NCBI RefSeq assembly: GCF_900105785.1
Contig: NZ_LT629799.1
Coordinates: 1,860,001-1,924,000 of the forward strand
Reading direction: 5' to 3'
From: Microlunatus sagamiharensis
Lineage (GTDB): Bacteria; Actinomycetota; Actinomycetes; Propionibacteriales; Propionibacteriaceae
Length of the DNA: 64,000 nt
Shown: one piece after another, positions 1 through 7,846 of the stretch
How the letters are laid out: each line of letters starts with the position of its first letter
Position numbering within the stretch: position 1 is the stretch's first letter
Notes under the pieces: generated by a model
What the model was told of the DNA's origin: nothing
Databases searched by the model: none
What the model saw: the letters and a program-made list of their open reading frames with translations, nothing else
Program-made: the position numbers and the translations under genes

Positions 1-177
1 CGCCACGCCCGGGAGCATCCCGTGAGCCAGCGCCTCCCCGAGGAAGGCCATGCCGCGCACGACCACCCAGGTGCCGATGACGCCGCAGAGGACCGCCACC
101 AGGCTGCCGCCGAGCAGGGCGCGCCGGAGGAGGTCGAGGGAGAAGGGCTCCAGCAGCCCGGCGGTCAGCACGTCCAT
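1..177 (-). CDS. Metal ABC transporter permease (ABC-3 family), N-terminal part
   Basis: Only the first 59 codons lie in the window; the gene runs off the left edge. The reading frame starts with MDVLTAGLLEPF and continues into a hydrophobic segment and the motif RGMAFLGEALAHG, which is characteristic of ZnuB/MntB-type permeases that move zinc or manganese across the membrane. It diverges from the ATPase gene at 240, its likely partner, and a Zur-like box lies between them. The ATG sits 8 nt behind TACGGT (positions 191-186 on this strand), so the transcript may be leaderless. Family assignment is firm; the metal is inferred from the box. Confidence 0.82.
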   Translation of the reverse strand, partial: MDVLTAGLLEPFSLDLLRRALLGGSLVAVLCGVIGTWVVVRGMAFLGEALAHGMLPGVA

Positions 178-199
178 GGGACGAGACCGTAGGCGATAA

Positions 200-214
200 C
201 GACAATGACTTTCA
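200..214. promoter_or_regulatory. Zur-like operator between divergent metal-transport genes
   Basis: Read on the minus strand, the segment is TGAAAGTCATTGTCG, close to the actinobacterial Zur/FurB pattern TGAAAATCATTTTCA as I remember it. It lies upstream of both candidate -10 boxes (TACCGT at 228-233 for the ATPase; TACGGT at 191-186 minus for the permease), where a repressor could block both genes. The match is by eye. Confidence 0.45.
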
Positions 215-239
215 ACTTCATGAGCGTTACCGTGCAGCC

Positions 240-941
240 GTGGACATCACCTCGTCACCGTCCGGCCGAGCCGTGGTCCTGCGCGGCGTCCGGGTCGACT
301 TCGGCGCCCACCACGCCCTGCGTGGCGTCGACCTGGAGCTCTCGGCAGGTCGGGTCACCGCGGTCGCCGGACCCAACGGGGCCGGCAAGACGACCCTCCT
401 CGAGGTCGTCGCGGGCACACGCCGACCGTCGGCGGGCACGCGGTCGGCGCCGCGCACCGTGGCCTTCGTGCCGCAGCGCGCCGCGGTCCCCGACCGGCTC
501 CCGGTCACCGTGCGCGACGTGGTGACGGTCGGGACCTGGCGCCGTCCGGAGGTGCGCCGTCGCCAGGGCACCGGACGACGCGCCGCGGTCGACGAGGCGC
601 TCGAGCGCCTCGACCTGACCGGCGTGGCCGACCGGCCGTTCGCCGTGCTGTCCGGCGGTCAGCGCCAGCGCGCCCTGCTCGCCCAGGGCCTCGTCGGGCG
701 AGCGGACCTGCTCCTCCTCGACGAGCCGACCACGGGCCTCGACGCCGCCAGCAGCGCCCGCATCCGGGCCCTGGTCGCCAACGAGGCCCGACGTGGGGCG
801 GCCGTGCTGTGCGTCTCGCACGACCCCGCGCTGCTCGAGACCGCGGACCGGGTCGTCCACCTCGAGGACGGGCGGGTCGTCACGGGAGCACGAGTTCCGA
901 CGCAGAGCGGAAGAAGGACAGCCCACTCCAATCCGACGTGA
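240..941 (+). CDS. Metal ABC transporter ATP-binding protein
   Basis: Energises import by the permease encoded divergently at 1-177. The 233-residue protein has Walker A GPNGAGKT (44-51), Q-loop near Q79, signature LSGGQRQR (137-144), Walker B LLLLDEP (157-163) and an H-loop in CVSHD. The length and the FVPQR Q-loop fit the manganese/zinc (ZnuC/AztA) branch. The GTG at 240 has no Shine-Dalgarno but lies 6 nt after TACCGT, consistent with a leaderless transcript. The last 25 or so residues are low-complexity. A strong hairpin 200 bp downstream probably ends the transcript. No substrate-binding protein gene is visible here. Confidence 0.85.
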   Translation: MDITSSPSGRAVVLRGVRVDFGAHHALRGVDLELSAGRVTAVAGPNGAGKTTLLEVVAGTRRPSAGTRSAPRTVAFVPQRAAVPDRLPVTVRDVVTVGTWRRPEVRRRQGTGRRAAVDEALERLDLTGVADRPFAVLSGGQRQRALLAQGLVGRADLLLLDEPTTGLDAASSARIRALVANEARRGAAVLCVSHDPALLETADRVVHLEDGRVVTGARVPTQSGRRTAHSNPT

Positions 942-1140
942 CGCACGTCTCGTATAGACAGTGACCGCTCTTCACCCCGAGGAGGACCGTGACCCCGACC
1001 GTCCAGCACCCCGCCGTCCGGGGACGCGGCTGTGCCGCACAGACCTTGCCCGGGTTCGCCCCGAGACCCTCGTCCGACTGGTCGTGACCGGCGAGCAGCA
1101 CCGGAGGGGCGAACCCCCCACCCGCCGGCAGCTGCCGGGC

Positions 1141-1174
1141 GCGGGCCCTCCCACGGGCAGGTGGGAGGGCCCGC
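1141..1174. terminator. Bidirectional terminator hairpin
   Basis: Perfect 14-bp inverted repeat GCGGGCCCTCCCAC / GTGGGAGGGCCCGC with a 6-nt loop. It lies between the convergent ABC ATPase (ends 941) and GAF-ANTAR (ends 1228) genes. There is no clear U-tract, as is common in high-GC actinobacteria. The rest of 942-1227 shows nothing else I can support. Confidence 0.75.
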
Positions 1175-1227
1175 TCCGCGTCCGGGCCGTGGGCACCGGA
1201 CGTCTCGGACGCGCGTGGTCGCTCGGT

Positions 1228-1935
1228 TCAGGCGCGCTGGACGATGCGGTCGGGCACGAGCCGCCCGGCCATCAGCTCGGCGGCGACCTCGTCGAGCAGC
1301 AGGTCGTGGGCGAAGGCGTACGCGCGCAGCATCGCCATGGCGTCGTCCTCCCCGACCTGGGCCGCCTCGCAGAGCATGCCGACCGCCACCCAGACCTGAC
1401 GGCGGCGAGCGCTGCCGTCGCCCGGCCACCAGGTCTCGCTCGTCCGCCGGGCGATGCAGACGCCGAGGATCTTGGCCACCAGGTCCATCAGCGAGTCCTG
1501 CAGCGGGACCAACGGTCCCGCGGGGCGCCACGTGGGGTCGGCGCTGTAGAGGTCGAGGACGGCGAAGACGTGCCCGGACGCCTCGCGCAGCGCGAAGGAC
1601 GTCACGGAGCGGACGTCGGTCCGCTGGGTCAGCGCGTGGTGGAACAGCGGCCACAGCTCCGCCAGCTCGGCCTCGACGACGCCGACCGGCGCCGAGGAGG
1701 TGGCGGCGAGCAGGGAGGGCGTGCTGCCCACCGTCGCCTGCACCTGCTCCGCCAGCCGCGCACGGTCGTCGGTGGCCCCGATCGGGAGCCGCACGACGGG
1801 CTGCACCAGCGTCACCGCCGCCGCGTCGGCGTCCAGGACCGTCGCGGCGCTCTGCGCGAGGTCGGCGGGAGTCGGGTCCTGGCCCGCGCGACGCCGTCCT
1901 CGCAGCGCGCCGAGGAACTGCCCGTACAGGTCCAT
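1228..1935 (-). CDS. GAF-ANTAR domain RNA-binding regulator
   Basis: 235 residues. The N-terminal two-thirds resembles a GAF domain; the C-terminal 60 residues match ANTAR (GMLCEAAQVGEDDAMAMLRA followed by LLLDEVAAELMAG), a domain that binds tandem-hexaloop RNA and prevents termination. GAF-ANTAR proteins are abundant in actinobacteria and may sense small ligands or redox state. I chose ATG 1935 because GGAGG stands 8 nt before it; an in-frame GTG at 1941 overlaps that site. A second ANTAR-like protein is encoded divergently at 2334, so the two may act in the same circuit. The target RNA is unknown. Confidence 0.8.
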   Translation of the reverse strand: MDLYGQFLGALRGRRRAGQDPTPADLAQSAATVLDADAAAVTLVQPVVRLPIGATDDRARLAEQVQATVGSTPSLLAATSSAPVGVVEAELAELWPLFHHALTQRTDVRSVTSFALREASGHVFAVLDLYSADPTWRPAGPLVPLQDSLMDLVAKILGVCIARRTSETWWPGDGSARRRQVWVAVGMLCEAAQVGEDDAMAMLRAYAFAHDLLLDEVAAELMAGRLVPDRIVQRA

Positions 1936-1941
1936 CAGCAC

Positions 1942-2333
1942 TCCCTCCAGGTCGACCTACAGCGGTCGCGCGATCGGCGACACCAGCATTTGATAGGGCA
2001 CGAACGAACTTCGCCATCACCCGTACGGGGGACACGACCCCACGGTGGTGTTACTTTTTATCCCGCTTCGAAGTTATTCTCAGATCTGTTAATACACTAG
2101 ATGGCACACACGGCGGTCGCGGGGGCGACCGACCCTGCGACACCAGGAGTCTCGATGCCCCCGCTGGCCCCAGCCCCCGCCGCCGCTGACCGGCGTTGAC
2201 GACCGTGGCCCGACCGACGCTCCCGCCGCCGCATCCCCGGAGAGCCGTGGAGCCCGTGCACCCGGACGACACCCGGACGCGCCGAACCGTGGACCTGCCG
2301 CCCCTCGGCCCGTCCGGGCCCGATGATCTATGA
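1942..2333. other. Intergenic region with an AT-rich island
   Basis: 392 bp between the divergent ANTAR genes. Positions 2046-2105 are strikingly AT-rich for this genome and include the possible -10 box TACACT (2093-2098), so they may hold promoters for one or both genes. A 14-codon reading frame at 2155-2199 (MPPLAPAPAAADRR) follows AGGAG at 2142-2146 and could be a leader peptide. The remaining sequence is GC-rich and featureless to my eye. Confidence 0.3.
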
Positions 2334-2726
2334 GTGGCCACCACCCCGCTGAGGGCGCTCCGCGTCCCCGAGCCCTTGTGGCGGGCGGCCCAGGCCCGTG
2401 CCGCGGCGTGCGGGGAGACGGTGAGCGAGGTGGTCCGTCGCGGTCTCGCGGAGTACGTCGCCCTGGGCGAGCTCGAGGAGCTCGGGCACGGGTCGGACCG
2501 GCCCGCATCGGCCCGTTCCTCGTCCGGCGCCCCGAGGACCGAGCCGGACGCCGAGGCCGTGGTGCTGCTGGCGCAGGGCATGATCATGTACCGCCTCGGG
2601 CACGACGCCGAGACGGCCGCTGCGCACCTCCGCAGCCTGGCCGTGACGTGGGAGGTCGACCTCGAGGAGGCCGCCCGCTCGGTCGTCGCGGCCCCGGTGT
2701 CGCCCGGTCTGCTCGACCAGGCCTAG
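2334..2726 (+). CDS. Ribbon-helix-helix / ANTAR-like fusion protein
   Basis: 130 residues in two parts. Residues 5-44 (LRVPEPLWRAAQARAAACGE, then TVSEVVRRGLAEYV) read as a ribbon-helix-helix DNA-binding unit. Residues 75-125 (LLAQGMIMYRLGHDAETAAA, then LDLEEAARSVVA-like sequence) follow the ANTAR pattern that binds RNA. A proline/serine-rich linker joins them. I do not know a described family with this order. GTG 2334 has no Shine-Dalgarno; a TA-rich stretch (GATCTAT) just upstream suggests a leaderless start. The broken histidine kinase follows after 46 nt. Both halves are assigned from sequence pattern only. Confidence 0.6.
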   Translation: MATTPLRALRVPEPLWRAAQARAAACGETVSEVVRRGLAEYVALGELEELGHGSDRPASARSSSGAPRTEPDAEAVVLLAQGMIMYRLGHDAETAAAHLRSLAVTWEVDLEEAARSVVAAPVSPGLLDQA

Positions 2727-2772
2727 CCGGCGCCGGCCCCGCTCGCCTCCCGGTCCCCGCCGGCGGGTCGCG

Positions 2773-4181
2773 GTGAGGGCGCTCCTCGAACGCCTCGCCC
2801 GACGGCCGCTGCACCGGCGGGTCACGCTGCTCGTCGTCGCGCTGGTGAGCGTCTCCATCCTCGTCTCCAACCTCGCGGGCTACGTCGCCCTCCGGGTGAC
2901 CCTGCAACGCGCCTCGCAGTCGGTCGCGACGGCGATGGCCGACGACCTCGCCGCGCCCGCCGCGAGCTCGATCACCGCAACGGGCTCCCTGGGCCCGGAC
3001 CTGCGCCAGGCCGGCGGGACGCTCGTGGAGGCGACGTGCACCGACGGCCGTGTGCTGCGGGTCCCGGGCTCGCCGGGACGGCTGGTCCTCGACCCCGCCG
3101 ACCTCCGGGCCGCCGCGAGCGATGCGGAGCCCGTCCTGCGCACCGGCGTCGACGAGGAGGGGCACCGCTACACCGTCGCCGCCGTGCCCGCCGGCACGAC
3201 CGGCTGCGCCCTGGTGGTCGGGCGCCCGCTCACCACGCTCGACTCCATCCTCGACGCGCAGCAGCTGGTCGTGCTGAACGTGGTCCTCGCGGGCCTGCTG
3301 GCGGCCGGGGTGGCGAGCACGTTCGTCGCCCGCTCGGGCCTGCACCCCGTCCACCAGCTCAGCGACGCTGTGCAGCACGTGACGCGGACCCGTGACTTCC
3401 AGCCCGTCTCGATCAGCTACGCCCAGGGGGACCTCGCGAACCTGACGGCCTCCTTCAACGACCTGCTGCGCACCCTCGCCGAGACCCGGGAGCGTCAGAC
3501 CCGGCTGGTCGCCGACGCGGGGCACGAGCTGCGCACCCCGCTCACCAGCCTGACCACGAACGTCGACCTGCTGCGGACGGACCTGCACCGCGACGTCCTC
3601 ACCCAGGCCCAGCGCGGCCGGGTCCTCGACGACGTCGGGGAGCAGCTCGCCGAGCTCAGCTCGATGGTCCGCGACCTGGTGCAGCTCTCCCGCGACGACA
3701 CCGCGACCGCCTTCCGCCCCTCGACCTGCGCGACCCGGTGCGCGCCGCCGCGGAGCGGGTCCGGCGCCGCGCGGGCGGCCGTGTCCTGGACCTGCAGCTG
3801 GAGGAGTTCCACGTCGTCGGCGACGCGGGCGGGCTCGAGCGCGCCGTCACGAACCTGCTGGACAACGCGGTGAAGTGGAGCCCCCCGGACAGCACGATCC
3901 GCGTGCGCCTGACGGGCAACCGCCTGGTCGTCGCCGACTCCGGGCCGGGGATCGCCGAGGCGGACCTGCCGTACGTCTTCGACCGGTTCTTCCGCGGCGC
4001 CTCGGGGCGTTACACGCAGGGCACCGGCCTCGGGCTGTCGATCGTGGCGAAGACGGTCGAGGACCACGGCGGCACCGTACGGGCCGGTCGGTCGGCCGAC
4101 GGCGGCGCCGAGTTCACGGTCCGGCTGCCGGGGGTCACCCATGTCGAGGCGCTGCCCAGCATCCTCGTCCCGGCCTCCTGA
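2773..4181 (+). pseudogene. Sensor histidine kinase (MprB-like), single-base frameshift
   Basis: Two overlapping reading frames together make one kinase: TM1 near residues 17-39, an extracellular sensor to about 158, TM2 near 160-181, HAMP, then the H-box DAGHELRTPLTSL with phospho-acceptor His251. The frame is then lost; the ATPase half (NLLDNAVKWS, DSGPGIAEADLP, FDRFFRG, GTGLGLSIV) continues in another frame to 4181. The junction is a run of four C at 3717-3720; one more C would give an unbroken protein reading FRPLDLRDPVRAAAERV. This is either a sequencing error or a recent inactivation. No response regulator is adjacent, so even if intact it would be an orphan kinase. Confidence 0.8.
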
Positions 4182-4249
4182 TACGCGGTCGCAAGACGTG
4201 CGGGCGCCACGGTGGGCGGCCCGACGCGCTTCGCTGCTGAACACGCCCG

Positions 4250-4290
4250 ACCTGGGCGGACGTCACGGCGACGTCCGTCCTGACCCAGGT
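4250..4290 (+). terminator. Hairpin downstream of the histidine kinase
   Basis: Two stacked arms: ACCTGGG (4250-4256) with CCCAGGT (4284-4290), and CGGACGTC (4257-4264) with GACGTCCG (4270-4277). A 6-nt bulge sits on the 3' side. It lies in the 218-bp gap after the kinase and probably ends that transcript. Confidence 0.5.
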
Positions 4291-4399
4291 GTACCCGTGG
4301 CCCCCCGGCCGAACCGCCTCGCCCGCACCCGCCCCGCCCCCCGTCACCCACGCAGGGCGCCGTGCCGCCGTTTTCGCTCGCGTGTTCGATAATGGCCAG

Positions 4400-4669
4400 G
4401 TGCCGAGCAGCTGGGAGCAACCGGGCCGCCGGGTGCACGCACCCGTGACGCCCCGGGTCCGGCACGTCTGGGTGCAGCACCCCGGCGGTCACGGGCCCGA
4501 CGGCCCCGGCCTGGTGATCGCCTGGCGGATCGAGCGCCAGCAGTCGGGGCTCGCCACCGGCTGGTCGGCCCAGGTGGCGGTCGTCTGGGCGCTCGACCGC
4601 CTCAGCATCGAGTGGGTGCCGGCGGAGAAGCTCCGCCCGGTCGACGAGCCCCCGGGCCCGCGGGGCTGA
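4400..4669 (+). CDS. Small conserved-looking hypothetical protein (89 aa)
   Basis: Not recognised. The protein begins VPSSWEQPGRRVHAPV and is rich in Trp, Val and Arg; the segment HVWVQHPGGHGPDGPGLVIA followed by a WRIERQ strand looks like a small beta-barrel or SH3-like fold. GTG 4400 is preceded by the near-perfect -10 box GATAAT (4388-4393) with a 6-nt gap, which supports a leaderless start and argues against the longer open frame from 4289. It converges on nnrD. No signal peptide or membrane segment is seen. Confidence 0.6.
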   Translation: MPSSWEQPGRRVHAPVTPRVRHVWVQHPGGHGPDGPGLVIAWRIERQQSGLATGWSAQVAVVWALDRLSIEWVPAEKLRPVDEPPGPRG

Positions 4670-4693
4670 GCGGTCCGGCTCCCCTGCGCGCCG

Positions 4694-5584
4694 CTAGGCG
4701 CCGAGCTCGACCAGGACCCGGGGCAGCTCGGCCAGCAGCTCGTTCGCCAGGAAGCCGAGCCGGCCCACCGACGCCGCGAGCCGGTCGCCGGCGGCCGCGT
4801 GCACGTGGCTGGCCCAGCAGACCGCCTGCGCCGGCTCGGTGCCGCGGGCCAGGAGACCGGCGACCGCCCCGGCCAGCACGTCGCCGCTGCCCGACGTGGC
4901 GAGCCCGACCTGGCCGGCGCCGGTGCGCCAGCAGCGACCGTCCGGGTCGGCGACGAGGGTCTGGCAGGAGACGACAGCGCCGTAGGTGCGGGCGATCTCG
5001 CGCACGTCCGCCTCCAGGTCGTCGAGGTCGCGCCCGAGGAGGCGGCCGCCCTCGGAGGAGTTCGGGGTGAGGACGAGCCGCCCGGCCAGCGGCTCGACGA
5101 CCTCCCTCATCCCGGGCAGCACGCCGAGTGCGTACGCGTCGAGGACGAGCCACGCGTCGTCGGAGAGCAGCGGGACCGCGGCGCGCACCAGGTCGGCGGT
5201 GAGCTCGGGGTCGTCGAGCCCGGGACCCAGCACGACCACGTCGGCCGAGCCGAGCTGGTCCTCCAGCAGCGCAGCGCCCTCGCCGGTCACCGAGCCTTGC
5301 GGGTTCTGCGGCAGGCCGTAGACGCCGGCCTCGGGCGTCGCCACGGCCATGGGCACGGCGGCCTGCTCGGCGACCGCGAGGGTCAGGTGGCCGGCCCCGA
5401 CCCGCAGGGCCGCGAGACCGGCGAGCTGCGCGGCGCCGGGCGTACGGGCGGCTCCGCCGACGACCAGGACCTGGCCCCGGGAGTACTTGGAGTCGCCGAC
5501 GTCGGGCAGGGCCCAGCCGCGCAGCAGGCTCGGGGTCAGGTCACGCGTGGGGGTGGTCGTCGGGCCGGTCGGAGGGGTGGACAC
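4694..5584 (-). CDS. nnrD: ADP-dependent (S)-NAD(P)H-hydrate dehydratase
   Basis: Repairs the hydrated, damaged cofactors NADHX and NADPHX, using ADP, in the cytoplasm. The 296-residue protein is the YjeF C-terminal ribokinase-like domain alone: GLAALRVGAGHLTLA near 60-75, VVLGPGL near 118, LTPNSSE in place of the common LTPHPGE, and ATSGSGDVLAG near the C-terminus, which carries the nucleotide-binding GxGD. The epimerase half (NnrE) is not fused and is absent from the window. The GTG start lies 43 nt inside the histidine phosphatase gene, so the two are co-transcribed and probably coupled. Confidence 0.88.
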   Translation of the reverse strand: MSTPPTGPTTTPTRDLTPSLLRGWALPDVGDSKYSRGQVLVVGGAARTPGAAQLAGLAALRVGAGHLTLAVAEQAAVPMAVATPEAGVYGLPQNPQGSVTGEGAALLEDQLGSADVVVLGPGLDDPELTADLVRAAVPLLSDDAWLVLDAYALGVLPGMREVVEPLAGRLVLTPNSSEGGRLLGRDLDDLEADVREIARTYGAVVSCQTLVADPDGRCWRTGAGQVGLATSGSGDVLAGAVAGLLARGTEPAQAVCWASHVHAAAGDRLAASVGRLGFLANELLAELPRVLVELGA

Positions 5585-6305
5585 TGCTCTCGCTTCCGTG
5601 GCGGGTGACGGGGACGTCGGAGGCCTCGAGGTGGCCCACGTCGTTGAACCGGGCGAGCGACCAGGTCAGGTCGGGCTCGCGGACGAGCTGGGTGATCGAG
5701 ACGTTCAGCACCGGCGTCGACGCCCCGATGTCGAGCACCTCCGCCTCGGTGAGCGCCTCGCAGACGTAGCGGAACGACAGCACCAGGGCGTCGTGGCAGA
5801 CGAGGAGGGCGCGGGTCCCCTCGGGCACGGCGTCGAGGTCGCGGACGAAGTTGCGGACGCGCAGCACCACGTCCGCCCAGGACTCGCCGCCCGGGGGCCG
5901 GTGGTAGAACTTGCCGAGCCAGCGGCGCCGCGCCGCCTCGAGCGGGAAGCGCGCCTGCACCCCGCGGGTGGTCAGCAGGTCGAGCACCCCCAGCTCGCGG
6001 TCGCGCAGCCGCTCGTCGAGCGCGACCCGGCGGTCCTCGCCCGCCGCGGACAGCGCGATCTCGGCGGTCTGGCGGGCCCGGACGTAGGTCGACGACCACA
6101 CCAGGGTGGGCCGGCCGTCGGCCAGCAGGTCCGTGATCCCGCGCCCGAGCGCCCGGGCCTGGTCGCGCCCGAGGTCGGAGAGCGGGACGTCGGCGTCGCG
6201 CTCGCCCACCTCGATGACCTCGGCGTCGGCCTCGTGGGCCGCCGCGGCGGCGACGTTCCCCATGCTCTCGCCGTGTCGGACGAGCACGAGCTCAGCGGCG
6301 GTCAC
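5541..6305 (-). CDS. Histidine phosphatase family protein (PGAM-like)
   Basis: 254 residues with the phosphoglycerate-mutase signature LVLVRHGES at the N-terminus (catalytic His about residue 10), the second arginine in the STYVRARQTAE region, a DRELG segment, and the second catalytic histidine in LLVCHDALV. Such enzymes form a phospho-histidine and remove phosphate from small molecules or proteins; the substrate cannot be read from sequence. GTG 6305 has AAGGAG at good spacing. Its 3' end overlaps nnrD by 44 bp, forming a two-gene operon. Confidence 0.82.
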   Translation of the reverse strand: MTAAELVLVRHGESMGNVAAAAAHEADAEVIEVGERDADVPLSDLGRDQARALGRGITDLLADGRPTLVWSSTYVRARQTAEIALSAAGEDRRVALDERLRDRELGVLDLLTTRGVQARFPLEAARRRWLGKFYHRPPGGESWADVVLRVRNFVRDLDAVPEGTRALLVCHDALVLSFRYVCEALTEAEVLDIGASTPVLNVSITQLVREPDLTWSLARFNDVGHLEASDVPVTRHGSESSVHPSDRPDDHPHA

Positions 6306-6397
6306 GGTCGGCTCCTTGGCGGTAGGTGGTGGGCGGTCCCCACCTCCTACCCGACTGGCCCGGGTTGATGCGCACGGATCACGCCGGGCAGCAGGAA

Positions 6398-6423
6398 GCC
6401 CCCGCAGCGGACGCTGCGAGGGC
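6398..6423 (-). terminator. Terminator after the DUF3099 gene
   Basis: Inverted repeat with GCCC and CGCAGC arms around a GGAC loop and one mismatch. It lies 36 bp past the DUF3099 stop codon on the minus strand. A C/G-rich stretch surrounds it and there is no U-tract. Confidence 0.5.
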
Positions 6424-6458
6424 TCGGTCGGGCGGGGCGGGGAGGTCCCCCGCCGCGG

Positions 6459-6812
6459 TCAGCGGACGGTGCCGGAGACCGTCTCGGAGTCGTCGATGAC
6501 AACGCCCTCGACGTACTCGGGCTCGGGGCCCGTCGTCAGCTGCGGCGCGTCGTCGTCGGCCGGGCGGGCCGGCTTGCGCAGGCCCTTCTCGTCGGCCTGG
6601 TTGGCCAGCAGGACGCCCATGTAGGGCAGGAAGACGGCGCCGGCGAACAGCGCCCACTGGAGCCACCCGTGGGCGACGGTGACGGCGAGCAGGAAGCAGG
6701 CCGTCCGGAAGGCCATGGTGATGGCGTAGCGGCGGATCCGCTGGCTCGTGTCGACGCTGGCGCCGGCACGGGCGGTGGTGATGCTGGACAGGGGGGCGGC
6801 GGTGGTGGCCAC
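6459..6812 (-). CDS. DUF3099 domain membrane protein
   Basis: 117 residues. The segment ITTARAG, then RIRRYAITMAFRTACFLLAV and a GWLQWALFAGAVFLPYMGVL-type second helix, matches DUF3099, a small actinobacterial family with two membrane helices (about 32-50 and 55-75). The C-terminal 45 residues are acidic and probably cytoplasmic. Function is unknown. The GTG start at 6812 is the only one that keeps the conserved N-terminal ITTA motif; a weak GAGG lies upstream. Confidence 0.78.
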   Translation of the reverse strand: MATTAAPLSSITTARAGASVDTSQRIRRYAITMAFRTACFLLAVTVAHGWLQWALFAGAVFLPYMGVLLANQADEKGLRKPARPADDDAPQLTTGPEPEYVEGVVIDDSETVSGTVR

Positions 6813-6944
6813 GGCTGATCGACCTCTTCGCTTCGTCGGGAACTCGCTCGGGCGATGGCCGGCGCGGGCACCCGGGGAGGTCGACCGGCCGGGTGGCCAG
6901 CGTCCTCGATGGTGTCCGCCCTGGTCAGGGCATCTTTGACAACG

Positions 6945-7439
6945 TCATGATTCACCTGTGTAGTCCGGTGCGGACGCCCGCGGGACCGTCTTTCGCAGCG
7001 TTGTGACCAAGAGCACGAGGGCCACGACCTGCGTCGCGCCCACCACGACGACCAGGGCGGGCAGCGAACGTTCGTAGAGAGCGCCGGCCAGCGCTCCCCC
7101 GGCGACGGCTGCGCCGCCCTGCACCGCGGCGAACACGCCGTACGCGGTGGCGCGCCGCCCGCGCGGCACCAGGTCGGCGACGAGCGCCTTGACCGTCGAG
7201 TCCTGCAGCCCGTTCGCCGCGCCCCAGAGCAGGACCCCGACGACCGCGACGAGCGCCGAGCCGGTGAAGGCCAGCGGCGGGACCAGCGCGACGAGCAGCG
7301 GCAGCACGAGCAGCACCCGGCCGCCGACCCGGTCGTACGCCCACCCCGTCGCCAGGGCGGCCAGGGCCTCGGCGCCCATGGCCGCGGCGTAGACGAGCGG
7401 GACGGTCGCCACCGACACCACGCGGTCCTGGGTCAGGTG
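6945..7439 (-). pseudogene. MFS transporter remnant, C-terminal half
   Basis: The reading frame here encodes the last five or six helices of a major facilitator protein: VATVPLVYAAAMGAEALAAL, the loop GWAYDRVGGR, GAANGLQDSTVKALVADLVP, then RGRRATAYGVFAAVQGGA and the final helices. On its own strand it begins abruptly with HLTQDRVV at 7439. The sequence that should precede it (ending GVISF) lies immediately to the right but on the opposite strand at 7440-7739. The N-terminal half of the transporter is missing. See the findings. Confidence 0.8.
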
Positions 7440-7739
7440 CACAAGGCCCTGGACCAGTCGGGCGCCGTCGCCGGCCCGCTGCTGGTGGCCGGGGTTGCCG
7501 CCCTCGCCGGTGCGCTCTGGCCCGCGTTCGCCGTGCTGGTCGTGCCCGGGGCGCTCGCGATCGTGGTGCTCCTGGTCCTGCGCCGCCGGATCGACCCGCC
7601 CGCCGCGCGCGCCCGGCCCGTCCCGGAACCGGCCGAGGTCGCCCACGACGCGCCCCGGCTCCCGCGGGCGTTCTGGCTGTTCGCGGCCTCGGCGGGCGCC
7701 GCGACGGCGGGGCTGGTGACCTTCGGGGTCATCTCGTTC
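7440..7739 (+). pseudogene. MFS transporter remnant, inverted middle segment (100 codons)
   Basis: This 300-bp stretch encodes HKALDQSGAVAGPLLVAG, two hydrophobic helices, a basic loop, and LPRAFWLFAASAGAATAG ending in LVTFGVISF. This is the expected central part of the same MFS protein whose C-terminal half lies on the opposite strand at 6945-7439. Flipping 7440-7739 would join GVISF directly to HLTQDRVVSV in frame. Both ends of the segment coincide with codon boundaries. No long inverted repeats are visible at the ends (only the GTGCAC hexamer at 7437-7442). Confidence 0.75.
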
Positions 7740-7846
7740 GAGTGGCCGGTGCCGGAGCGCCGGTCCATATGTCGATCCCGGCGCGACCCACCCTCATTCG
7801 CCTTTTTGTTCGATTTCTGTCAGTGGCCTTCCGTAGTGTCCTGCAC

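Noticed and set aside
6813-6944. Small gene between DUF3099 and the MFS remnant
   Set aside because: Only short frames of antisense character and no start signal.
7440-7739. Site-specific invertible switch with recombinase
   Set aside because: No inverted repeats longer than a hexamer at the ends and no recombinase gene in the window; simple rearrangement is more likely, though not excluded.
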